DNA from: Streptomyces sp. NBC_01451
GTDB taxonomy: Bacteria; Actinomycetota; Actinomycetes; Streptomycetales; Streptomycetaceae
Assembly: GCF_036227485.1 (NCBI RefSeq)
Contig: NZ_CP109479.1
Coordinates: forward strand, 5,456,001-5,520,000
Length of the DNA stretch: 64,000 nt
Direction: 5' to 3'
Shown: positions 20,205 through 28,313 of the stretch, piece after piece
How positions within the stretch are numbered: the first letter of the stretch is position 1
Layout of the letters: the number at the start of each line of letters is the position of its first letter
Notes under the pieces: model-generated
Database searches by the model: none
Seen by the model: the letters and a program-made list of their open reading frames with translations, nothing else
Told to the model about the DNA's origin: nothing
Position numbers and translations under genes: made by a program

Positions 20205-22169
20205 TCAGGCGGGCGGCAGCAGGGGCACGATGTCGGCGTCGGCATGCATACGTTCGGCGTAGTCGATGACGTCAGCGTTGCTGGATGCGTAGTCCAGGCG
20301 CGACTGCTGAGCTCGCAGCCGTGCCTCGCATTGGTCAATGACCTTTCCCCAGCGGATGACCCAAATCCCGACCCGGCCGTCGTCGACTAGGCAGTCCTCG
20401 GGCAAACTGTTGCCAGCCACCTGCCATTCGACATCCGGGTGGATGTCGTTGCCAACGAGCCAGAAGTCCCAGCGGGTGCTCTTGTCGTGCTTGTAGCGCT
20501 CATCCATGATGACCGCGCGTGCGTAACTGGTGACCTGCTGGACCTCTGTAGGTCCGAGGACGACGTTGGGGCGCTTGAGCTCGACCACGAGATGACGGTT
20601 GGAAGAGCCGTCTCCGCCGACGCAAGACAGCATCAGGTCCAGACGGCCGCTCTGTCCGTTGCTGCGTACGGCCGGCGTGCGGCGCGAGCGCGGCACCCGG
20701 GAACCGTCCAGGAGATGCCGATGCCGCTCCAGGGCTTCGGTGAGACCGACCTCCGAAACGGCGGAGGTGTACTCGTCGCCGAAAATCCAGAGCTGCTTCT
20801 CCAGCATCCGGTGGAGCTGGTCCTTCTCGCGCAGCGCTGCGCGAGAGACGTACTCGAACAGGAGCTTGCGGATGGTGGCGAGAGTGTCGATCCGGTCGAC
20901 GAGGAGGGCGTTCGCCGCGATGAGGTTCGACAGACCGGCGCGGTTCACCAACGACTCCAAGCGGTCCTTCTGCTCAGTAGTCAGGGCGAACAACTCGTCC
21001 ATGACCCGGGGCATCGCGGCCGGCTGGCGGCGCAGTGCCTCGCGCAGCAACACCAGCTGGGTGTGGCGTGACTTCTTGGAAGCTTGGTTGATATGCCGAC
21101 TGACCAGAACGGCGACCTCGTTGAAGACCTGGCGCTCCGCGGCTTCCGTTGCCGTGCCCGGTTCACCGCTGTAAGGGTAGGTCTGCTCGTCGATCCACTT
21201 TTGCACCTGCTCCAGGGCCCGCTCGTGCTCGCGCTTCTTGAAATGCCTGCGCATCTGGTCGCGAGCAGCGGCGACGACCAGGCCCAGCGGTGAGTCGGGG
21301 TGCTCCCATTCTCCCTCCATGGTGTCCAGTTCGGAGACCATGGCGGCACCGGTCCACAGGATGTAGGCGGTGAAGTGGAAGTCCGGCGCCTGGACGGCGG
21401 TGTTCAGCGTCGCGCGGTGGACTCCCTCGGCGTCACAGACCAGTAGCTCGCGGCGGGCTGGCTTGGTCTTCCACTCCACGACGCGCAGAACTGGACCCGC
21501 GCTCGCATCCGCCTCCTGGCGCAAGCCCGGGACGGACAGGGGATAGGCGGCCTCAAGCTCAATGGCCTCCTTCGGGTTTAGCGCGACGTCCTGCCAGGTG
21601 ATGGCGACACGCGGATACTTTTCAAGGTACATCGCGAATTGGTTGGTCAGGGCTGAGCGCACCGCCGCGGTGTCGGTCAGACGCGTCTTGCGGGGAGCCT
21701 CGCCGATGATCCGTACCACGGTGCACAGATCGTCGCTGGTCTTGCCACCGTCGGTGGTCTCGAAAGCGCTTAGCTCGCTGAAGGCGACCGAGGTCCGGTG
21801 CCGGTCGACCGTCCCGTCAGCGACGGTCTCCCATACCGCCTGAGAGCCCAGCGCCAGGACCCGGAAACGGCCGTAGCCGCGCCGGCCGTGAAGTTGCCGG
21901 CCGCCCTGGGTGCCGAGGGCGTTGCGCTTCCACGAGCCTCCCATCCCCGAGAACGCGGAGGGCACAGCTTCGCTGGGGATGCCGTGGCCGTTGTCCCGTA
22001 CCTCCACCGCACGCACGCCGCCGAACTCATCGCCCTCGACCGAGACGGCGACCGTCGTAGCATCGGCATCCAAGCCATTCCAGATGAGCTCGGCTACTGC
22101 ACCGACCGGGTCGGAGCGTCGTGCGACGTGCTCGATGAAGTCGGGCTTCACCTCGATCGGAATCCGCAT
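20205..22169 (-). CDS. GHKL (Hsp90-like) ATPase fused to a C-terminal nuclease-like domain
   Basis: A 654-residue protein. The N-terminus is a GHKL ATPase of the Hsp90/MORC/MutL type: N-box AVAELIWNGLDADA (about 25-37), G1 box EVRDNGHGIP (about 57-66), G2 region SGMGGSWKRN and GRRGYGRFR (about 75-100). A helical middle follows. Near residues 510-540 GRLDLML and HLVVELKRP form a D...ELK pattern typical of PD-(D/E)XK nucleases. ATPase-nuclease fusions of this build are common in defence islands (GHKL domains occur for example in Zorya- or MORC-like systems), but I cannot assign a named system. ATG 22169 has a purine-rich GGGAAGC upstream. It is divergent from the HNH gene at 22419. Confidence 0.7.
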   Translation of the reverse strand: MRIPIEVKPDFIEHVARRSDPVGAVAELIWNGLDADATTVAVSVEGDEFGGVRAVEVRDNGHGIPSEAVPSAFSGMGGSWKRNALGTQGGRQLHGRRGYGRFRVLALGSQAVWETVADGTVDRHRTSVAFSELSAFETTDGGKTSDDLCTVVRIIGEAPRKTRLTDTAAVRSALTNQFAMYLEKYPRVAITWQDVALNPKEAIELEAAYPLSVPGLRQEADASAGPVLRVVEWKTKPARRELLVCDAEGVHRATLNTAVQAPDFHFTAYILWTGAAMVSELDTMEGEWEHPDSPLGLVVAAARDQMRRHFKKREHERALEQVQKWIDEQTYPYSGEPGTATEAAERQVFNEVAVLVSRHINQASKKSRHTQLVLLREALRRQPAAMPRVMDELFALTTEQKDRLESLVNRAGLSNLIAANALLVDRIDTLATIRKLLFEYVSRAALREKDQLHRMLEKQLWIFGDEYTSAVSEVGLTEALERHRHLLDGSRVPRSRRTPAVRSNGQSGRLDLMLSCVGGDGSSNRHLVVELKRPNVVLGPTEVQQVTSYARAVIMDERYKHDKSTRWDFWLVGNDIHPDVEWQVAGNSLPEDCLVDDGRVGIWVIRWGKVIDQCEARLRAQQSRLDYASSNADVIDYAERMHADADIVPLLPPA

Positions 22170-22418
22170 CCCCGCAGCTTCCCACGCACAGACACGAGTT
22201 GGTCAGCGTCATGCACGTCATGGCGCGCGAACCTTCCACTGCGGCTGCTCAGTCCAACACTGCTGCCGGGTGCTGGACGAAGCGTCACAGCATGCGGCGC
22301 GGGCGAGAGCTGCGACCTCAGGTGGCCCTTGGGTGTCACACGTCACACTTCTTTTCTGCTGTTTGGGGCTGCTCCCACCGCTAGAAGGTGAAGGGAAATT
22401 CAGCAGGGAGGTAACTCG

Positions 22419-23474
22419 GTGGAGTCCGGTTTCGATGAGGGGCGACTTCTGAGGCGTTGGGCGGTGACGCGCCGGTTGCGGACGCGCCCGGCGGTAGTGG
22501 TGGAGGCCTGTGGAGCCTGCGGTGTCACTGCGCCTCTGGAAGTCCACAACCCCGAATCGGCGCATATCATGGCTTCGCTGCCGGTGGGGGGCTCTGCGGC
22601 CCATGTGGAATACACCGACAGACTCCTCGTACTGTGTGCCAACTGCCATGTCCTCATGCACTCCCTGGTGCGTGTCGAGGAAGTGGGCGAGGAAGCCCTG
22701 GCCTCGAACGACCAAGCGCTTGAAACGCTGTCGGGCCAGACACACGAGCGTCTCGGCCAACAGGTGTTCAGCCCGGTCTGTGTGGCAGGGGTGGAGGCAC
22801 TTCGGCGCTGGTTCAGCGGTGACCAGGAAGCCGTCGTGGAGTTCGGTGCTGTCTGGCTCGGGCTGGGTGCGCAGTACAAGGAGGCAGTCGAGACGGCCCT
22901 GATGGGCGATTGGCTGGTCGACGTCGATGTCACGGACACCGATGCGGTGGTCTCTTCGCTGAAGCGGGAGGTCTCACGAGCACGAGATGCTCTGAAGCCC
23001 TTGTGGGACCGCATGGTCGGTGGCCAGTCCGTTCGTATGCTCGGGGCGGAATGTCTCCGTGGTGACCGTGGAGCGATGGCCGACTCGCTCGTCGAGGATC
23101 GTGCTCTCCCGCCGGATCTGCAGGTGATCCATCGCCTGCTTCCCGTGGGCCACGATCCGTGTGCCGCGGAGCTCCTTGAGACGCTGAAGCCCGGGGATCG
23201 GAGTGTTGCTCTGATGTACGCCCAGGGCGTCGGCACGTGGGCGGAGGTGGGCGCACTCGTCGGGGCGGGTTCTTCCGGCGGGTTGGGGGAGCGAGTGCGC
23301 CGCATGCTGAAGTCCAGGGGAGACGAACACGTCCGACGGGCACGCGAAGTCCTTCGGACGTCGGGCACGTGCCAGTGCAGGCACGCGGGATCCGATGCCG
23401 ATGACTCGGGTTGGAACGTTGGCTGGCGGGGCGAAGGCACCGGTGCCGGCCGCGCAAGGGGGAGGGGCGTATGA
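22419..23474 (+). CDS. HNH endonuclease-like protein
   Basis: A 351-residue protein. The N-terminal ~90 residues carry a zinc-type HNH arrangement: CGACGV (about 31-36), an HNPESAH stretch (about 43-49) and LCANCHVLMH (about 72-81). The remaining ~260 residues are helical with no motif I recognise. Start GTG 22419 has a strong GGGAGG at 22406-22411. The stop overlaps the ATG of the following membrane-protein gene (ATGA at 23471-23474), so the two are almost certainly co-translated. HNH proteins cleave DNA in many phage-defence and mobile-element settings; a nuclease-plus-membrane-effector module is a reasonable inference but unproven. Confidence 0.72.
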   Translation: MESGFDEGRLLRRWAVTRRLRTRPAVVVEACGACGVTAPLEVHNPESAHIMASLPVGGSAAHVEYTDRLLVLCANCHVLMHSLVRVEEVGEEALASNDQALETLSGQTHERLGQQVFSPVCVAGVEALRRWFSGDQEAVVEFGAVWLGLGAQYKEAVETALMGDWLVDVDVTDTDAVVSSLKREVSRARDALKPLWDRMVGGQSVRMLGAECLRGDRGAMADSLVEDRALPPDLQVIHRLLPVGHDPCAAELLETLKPGDRSVALMYAQGVGTWAEVGALVGAGSSGGLGERVRRMLKSRGDEHVRRAREVLRTSGTCQCRHAGSDADDSGWNVGWRGEGTGAGRARGRGV

Positions 23475-24568
23475 GCGAGGTAGAGGTGGCAAGGGGCCAA
23501 CTCGCGGATGATGCAGCACTGTTGATGGGCTGCGCGATCTACTGCGTGTTCCTCGCGCCGTTCATCGTGCGGCTGGTCTGCCCGATCGGTCTTCGCTGCG
23601 CGTCGTGGGTCCGCGATCGAAGGGACGGCAGCCGAGGGGGCGGAGGCGTCGTTGCCGCCTGGGGGGCGCTGCGCAGATTGGACGAGGCCGTGGAGGCGTT
23701 CCAGCTTCCCTTTACCTGCAGACAGACGGTCAGGGACCGATTGCTGGAAGGGTGGGTGATGGCCGGTACCACGGTGGTCTTCGTCGGTGTGCCTATGCTG
23801 GTTCCCTTTGCGAGGGCGACCCACGATGTTCAGGCGCTGACGGCCTCGGAGCAAGGCGGGGCCGATGGGGCTCTGGCTGTCGCCTTCGTCGTGTTGGTCT
23901 TCTTCCTCGGAGCAGTTGGGGGCGCCGCGCGGTTCTTTTCTCCGCGCCTTGAAATCCCTGCGGTTCGGTCGGCATGCAATGCGTTGATCACCGCCCATGG
24001 GGTGCACCGTGGCCGGGCGACCTCGAAACAACTGGACGCTGCGGTCAGCGGTCTGAGCCGGATCCTGGTCCATCGGGCGCAGAAGGACGAACGTCGCTGG
24101 CTGCGCGCCGAGATGACGGTGCACGCGAGACGGGTGCGGGAGACGCTGCGCGCAGGCAGCCGGGAACTACTCACCGACGGCACGCCGGCGGCAGCCGCGT
24201 TGGCCAGGGAGCTCGGCAAGATTCTGCATGGCCTCTCCGCCACGACGTACGAAATGCTGCTCGACGAAGAGGACCTCGTGCCCCGTTCTGAGCGAGCCGA
24301 GCCGCCCAGAAGGCAGGCTGCTCTGCTCATGGGGACGGGAATCGTGGCAGCGGTGGGGCTCGCCTGGGCACTGTCGGTCCTGGGGCTACCCGAAGAAGTG
24401 ACCGTGGTTGTTGCCCTGCTGGCTCTCGCCGCACCAGCACACCTCTGGGGTAGCCCAGGGTCGGCCCGAGTCCGTGACCTGCTGCGGCTGGTTCTGGGAG
24501 ACCCAGGACAAACGCCTGCGGATCCTCCGCCGCCGTCGCAGTCGACTGCACGGGACACCCAGAGCTGA
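23471..24568 (+). CDS. Multi-pass membrane protein coupled to HNH gene
   Basis: A 365-residue protein of unknown function. Hydrophobic segments lie at about 13-40 (LLMGCAIYCVFLAPFIVRL), 95-117, 132-155 and 285-325 (a hairpin near GTGIVAAVGLAWALSVLGL); about 120 charged, helical residues between the third and fourth probably face the cytoplasm. Start ATG 23471 is chosen because it overlaps the HNH stop and follows GGAGGGG; an in-frame start at 23411 would lie deep in the upstream gene. Membrane partners in two-gene defence modules often act as pore-forming effectors, but nothing in the sequence proves this. Confidence 0.68.
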   Translation: MSEVEVARGQLADDAALLMGCAIYCVFLAPFIVRLVCPIGLRCASWVRDRRDGSRGGGGVVAAWGALRRLDEAVEAFQLPFTCRQTVRDRLLEGWVMAGTTVVFVGVPMLVPFARATHDVQALTASEQGGADGALAVAFVVLVFFLGAVGGAARFFSPRLEIPAVRSACNALITAHGVHRGRATSKQLDAAVSGLSRILVHRAQKDERRWLRAEMTVHARRVRETLRAGSRELLTDGTPAAAALARELGKILHGLSATTYEMLLDEEDLVPRSERAEPPRRQAALLMGTGIVAAVGLAWALSVLGLPEEVTVVVALLALAAPAHLWGSPGSARVRDLLRLVLGDPGQTPADPPPPSQSTARDTQS

Positions 24569-24734
24569 AGGGCCAGGGACTCGGATCAGTGAGCGCCCGG
24601 GAGCGGTAGACGAAGCGTCGCAGCGATGGCTTCCGTCTCCCGCTTGGGCTTCGCGGGCGCTGGCTTCGTGGTCGGTCTGTGCGGGAGTGCGGAGTGTGAA
24701 GGCGGGGGTGCCGGGCGGCACACTGGGATCTCCC

Positions 24735-26315
24735 TCAGCACCTGCGGGCCCGGCGCCGCGATCGCGATCGGCAGCAGGGTTGAGATCGATTGCGAGGAGA
24801 TTGGACCACGGACGCGCGTGCGCGCAGTAGATCATTGAGCACGTGCACCGGAGATGTCGGACATAGGGTCAACCGGGCGTCGAGCGCTCCCTCCCACTGC
24901 TCGGTCAGATGGAGCATGAGGCGCTTGCGCATGCCTGGGGTGACGTGGGCATAACGCGCCGAGACCGAGCCGTCGATGTGGCCCATGCGTTCGTCCATGA
25001 GGACCTTCTCGGTGCCGAGGTCCTCCATCACGGTCCGGTGGGTATGGCGAAGGCCGTGGGGCGTGAGGCCCCTGGCGATCGGGAGCCAGCAGGCGTCGGC
25101 CCGGTCGGTGGCGCCGCGTCCTCGGGCTGGGACGCCGGGCCACGGTTCGCCGAGCAGCGGGACGGGCCGGGCTTCCTGAGGTGCCTTCTTCGGGTACCAG
25201 CCGGAGACCGCCGGGGTGAACAGCCAGGTCGCGAAGCCGTTTCGACGCCAGTGGGCCGCGTGCTCCGACATCGCGCCGCGCCGCACGAACCCCAGGTCCG
25301 CGATGGCCTGCTCCACCCTCACTCGCTTAGCTTCGGTGACGCGGTCGGGGTGGTTGAGGACGTTGGACACCGTGCCCGTGGAGACTTCGGCACGGCGTGC
25401 GACGTCGACGAGCTTGGCGCCCTGGTGGCCGCCGGTGCGGGCCACGCGCTGTCCCTGGAAGACGTAGGTCTTGCCGTGGCACGGGCAGGGTTTCGGCTTC
25501 GTGCGGGCGACGTGGTTGGCGACCAGGGCCGACAGCCAGTCCATCGCATCGATCTTGCGGTAGCTGTCGTCCTTGGGCGGGCAGCGCACGAGCTCGCCGG
25601 TGTCGAGTTCGTACAGCTGCCACTCGACACGGATGGAGCCGGGGCGGGCGAACTCCGTCTCCAGTCCGACAATTTCGCCCCAGCGCATGCCCGTGTACCC
25701 CTTGAGGACCACAGCAACGAACTCGTCGTCGCGGCCGGACAGCAGGGCGGCCCGTTCGGCGGATAGCAGAATGCCGAGCGCGTCGGTGATGACCTTCTCC
25801 GGGCCGCGACCTCGGGACCGGCCGGCACGCTTGCCACGTCCGCGCCGCCTGGCGGCCGGGTTGGAGGTGATCAGACCTTCGTCGATCGCGTCCTCGAAGA
25901 TCAGGTGGAGTGTCGAGCGCCAGGTTCTGACGCTGGAGGCCGCGTATATGGCCTTCTCCTTCTTCTCCCACAGGTCGACGTCCGTGCGCAGGATGCTGGC
26001 GAGCGCCTTGTCCTCGAAGTCGGGGACCAGGTGCTCCTCGATGTGGCGCTTGTAGTTCTGCATGGTCGAGGCGGCCAGGTCCTGAACTCCGTACCAGCGG
26101 TTCGCGTACTCGCCGAAGGTCTCCTGGCCAAGTGCCGGGCCGCGCCAGTCGCCGTGCTGGTAGTTGGTCTCGGCACCGGCCGTCGCCCGTTGTGCCTCGC
26201 TCTTGGTGGCGAAGCGGATCGCCTTGCCGTTCGCGTCGACGACTGTGTTGTGTTTGTCGGGCGCGATCTTGTATTGACCGCACCAGTAGTTCCCGCTCTT
26301 CTCCGCGAAACCCAA
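24735..26315 (-). CDS. Tyrosine site-specific integrase with internal LacI-type HTH
   Basis: A 526-residue phage/ICE-type tyrosine recombinase. An N-terminal arm-binding region is followed by a core-binding domain (FGEYANRWYGVQDL, about 66-79) and the catalytic domain with TGMRWGEIVGLE (Arg I), HGLRHTHR (His-X-X-Arg II) and a GHIDGSVSARYAHV tail holding the final His and Tyr, so the active site looks complete. Between Arg I and HxxR, residues ~300-348 form a textbook LacI-family helix-turn-helix (KLVDVARRAEVSTGTVSNVL), an insertion also seen in some other actinobacterial integrases. The TTG at 26315 follows a GAGG about 10 bases upstream. It most likely moves the island that ends at the tRNA-Thr fragment at 30172-30214. 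Confidence 0.88.
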   Translation of the reverse strand: MGFAEKSGNYWCGQYKIAPDKHNTVVDANGKAIRFATKSEAQRATAGAETNYQHGDWRGPALGQETFGEYANRWYGVQDLAASTMQNYKRHIEEHLVPDFEDKALASILRTDVDLWEKKEKAIYAASSVRTWRSTLHLIFEDAIDEGLITSNPAARRRGRGKRAGRSRGRGPEKVITDALGILLSAERAALLSGRDDEFVAVVLKGYTGMRWGEIVGLETEFARPGSIRVEWQLYELDTGELVRCPPKDDSYRKIDAMDWLSALVANHVARTKPKPCPCHGKTYVFQGQRVARTGGHQGAKLVDVARRAEVSTGTVSNVLNHPDRVTEAKRVRVEQAIADLGFVRRGAMSEHAAHWRRNGFATWLFTPAVSGWYPKKAPQEARPVPLLGEPWPGVPARGRGATDRADACWLPIARGLTPHGLRHTHRTVMEDLGTEKVLMDERMGHIDGSVSARYAHVTPGMRKRLMLHLTEQWEGALDARLTLCPTSPVHVLNDLLRARASVVQSPRNRSQPCCRSRSRRRARRC

Positions 26316-26706
26316 CTTCCGTCTTCCTCTCGCGTGAACTCATGGCTCACGCACGCTTCCACGACACTCCCGGGCCAACCCGACACGCCGCAGAAGATCA
26401 CGCGAAGAGACTGAACAAGGTCACACGAAGGATGGAGAGAACAAAAGAGCAGGTTTGCCTCACGCAAGGTCGAGACTAGGTTCGCCGCTTGCGGGGTACT
26501 TCCTCCTCGCTGCCAGTCCGGTGGTGAAGATGGCGGCTCTCTTTACGCTTGGCGGAAGGATCGAGAAAGACCCAGCAAGGGCGATACGACGCACGATCGC
26601 ATCCGGAATGATCAGGGCAAGGTCTGACTCCTGGTTTGGTCAGGGGCTGGGCCCAGGTCGCGGGCCGGCGGTGGATCCGTCGGCCTAGGGCCGTCTTGGG
26701 GTTGGA
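26316..26706. other. Intergenic region upstream of integrase
   Basis: About 390 bases between the integrase start and the stop of the next leftward gene. It should contain the integrase promoter; the part near 26420-26480 is locally less GC-rich. I found no convincing excisionase gene or RNA here. Confidence 0.4.
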
Positions 26707-27789
26707 CTAGGCGGCGTACTCCGTCGAGCTTCGGATCACCTGGATCCGGTGCTTCTCCGCCTCACGGTCGAGACGCGCGATCTCGGGGTCGCCCTCGAAG
26801 TCGTCCTGCGCGATCTCCTCCGCCTGCTTGACCACATACTCCAGCCGGTTGACGAAGCCGCGCATTTCCTCCAGCGCTTCCCGCGCCTCGGCTGGGCTCA
26901 GCTCGCCCACGTGGACGCCGTAGCCCAGCCAAACCTGCGTGCTGCGGCCGTACGCCTGCGGTTTGTCGTTGCTGACGACGACTTGCGCGGACAGCCACGG
27001 CAGCCCGTTGCCGTTCCCGCTGTACCCGCTGGAGTCGATGGCTGCGTCTCGCAGCTTGGTCTGGGCAGGGAAGGCGCTGTGCCACTCTGCGGCGCTCGGC
27101 GCGGCGTGGTCGTTGACGCACCACGGGAGGCAGCCCCAGCGGAGCATCCACTCAGGGCCGCGCTGGGCGGCGGTGAGCGGGAGGCCGGACGCCTCTGCGC
27201 ACGTGCGGCAGACCTTGACGTCCGCGCCAGTCATGTCCTGGATGCTGCGGAAGGCCAGGAGGGCATCGGCAGGGAAGTGCAAGAGGGCGGTGTCGTCTAG
27301 CTCACTGTTACAGGCGAGGCAGCGGCCGATCGCGTGGACGTCGTCGTATGCCACGCCCACCTCGTCGGAGCGGGCGACGACGGTGCGGACGCCATCGACG
27401 GTCCTGATTTCTGCGAGGTCCACGAGCGGGTCGTCAGTCAGCTGGAGGGCGAGGCCGAGGCGCTCGCACTCCTGGATGAGTTTGGGCAGGCAGGTCTTGT
27501 TCTCGGCGTGCTCGCTGAGGAGTTCGGCAATGCGGGCGATGACGGCCTTGGGGTCGTCCGCTTCGGCGACGAGGCTGACGATCAGGTTCTGGAATTCGTC
27601 CAGTTCGGGGCTGCCGAGGCCGGCGGCATTGGTCTCGGTGTGGTTCTGCTCCAGCTGGAGGATGATCCGGGCGGCGTCCGTCTCGGCTTGCTCGCCGCGG
27701 GCCGAGCCTTTCGCGGTGCCGTTGACGTGCTGCGGGGCGAGAGGGATGAGGTGCTCGCCGGCCGTGCAGTTCGTGTCCATGATGCTCAT
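26707..27789 (-). CDS. DUF6907-like protein with Cys-pair motif
   Basis: A 360-residue soluble protein. After an acidic helical N-terminal half, a CLACN...CRTC arrangement (about 160-200) suggests a metal-binding ribbon. It is followed by a WCVNDH motif and downstream EWHSAFPAQ, the pattern I associate with the Streptomyces DUF6907 family, then a strand-rich region and a C-terminal helix (LSPAEAREALEEMRGFVNRL). Function is unknown; relatives often lie next to integrases and plasmid-type genes. The ATG at 27789 has AAGGAGC 8 bases upstream. It shares orientation with the integrase and could belong to the element's regulatory or maintenance cassette. Confidence 0.6.
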   Translation of the reverse strand: MSIMDTNCTAGEHLIPLAPQHVNGTAKGSARGEQAETDAARIILQLEQNHTETNAAGLGSPELDEFQNLIVSLVAEADDPKAVIARIAELLSEHAENKTCLPKLIQECERLGLALQLTDDPLVDLAEIRTVDGVRTVVARSDEVGVAYDDVHAIGRCLACNSELDDTALLHFPADALLAFRSIQDMTGADVKVCRTCAEASGLPLTAAQRGPEWMLRWGCLPWCVNDHAAPSAAEWHSAFPAQTKLRDAAIDSSGYSGNGNGLPWLSAQVVVSNDKPQAYGRSTQVWLGYGVHVGELSPAEAREALEEMRGFVNRLEYVVKQAEEIAQDDFEGDPEIARLDREAEKHRIQVIRSSTEYAA

Positions 27790-28123
27790 GGGGTTTGCTC
27801 CTTCGTGGAGTTGAATCTGCCTTTCTGGTCGGCGTAGTCGCGCTGATGGGAGCGGTCGAGGCGTGTCGTCCTCATTCGGGTGGTGTCGCCTCAGACGCCG
27901 GTCGGTGTCTGGCAGGGGACGTGTAAGGTGCGCCTTTTCGCTGGCCTGGGTGTCGCCAGGGCGGCTTGGCCGCCTGCTCCGGGCTGCGGCCTATTGGGCG
28001 GGGTGCTACGCGGTGGTGAGGACGGCGGCGTCGGCGCCGTCCTCTCAACAGTCACCTACTCTCGACACAGAACGGTTCACCAACGCGCAATCGACCACCC
28101 GGCGGCGAACTCCCCCCACACAA
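27790..28123. other. Intergenic region before transposase remnant
   Basis: About 330 bases between the divergent starts. I see no gene. Open frames here show no motif; part may be decayed insertion-sequence DNA belonging to the remnant at 28124-28279. Confidence 0.35.
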
Positions 28124-28279
28124 CGCACCGTTGACCGTGCTTTGGCCCAGGCTCGAGCTCCTGTCGAACGCGGCATGGCCCGGCTGAAGTCCTGGCAAAT
28201 CTTTCGCAGGGCTCACATAAGCTCCAGCCGCATGACAGTCATCGCCAAGGCCGTCCTCACCCTGGAGAGGCATCGCTGA
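28124..28279 (+). pseudogene. 3' remnant of IS5-type (DDE_Tnp_4-like) transposase
   Basis: The last ~51 codons of a transposase remain, ending at TGA 28277-28279. VERGMARLKSWQIFRR followed by MTVIAKAVLTLERHR is the usual carboxy-terminus of IS5-group transposases in Streptomyces. No DDE region or opposite end was found upstream, so it is a dead fragment. Confidence 0.72.
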
Positions 28280-28313
28280 AAAGACCCAGTAAAGACGTGA
28301 CAGGCTGTGGCTC

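Noticed and set aside
25290..25430. Separate LacI-family regulator gene
   Set aside because: The HTH is in frame inside the integrase with no stop, and there is no sugar-binding domain.
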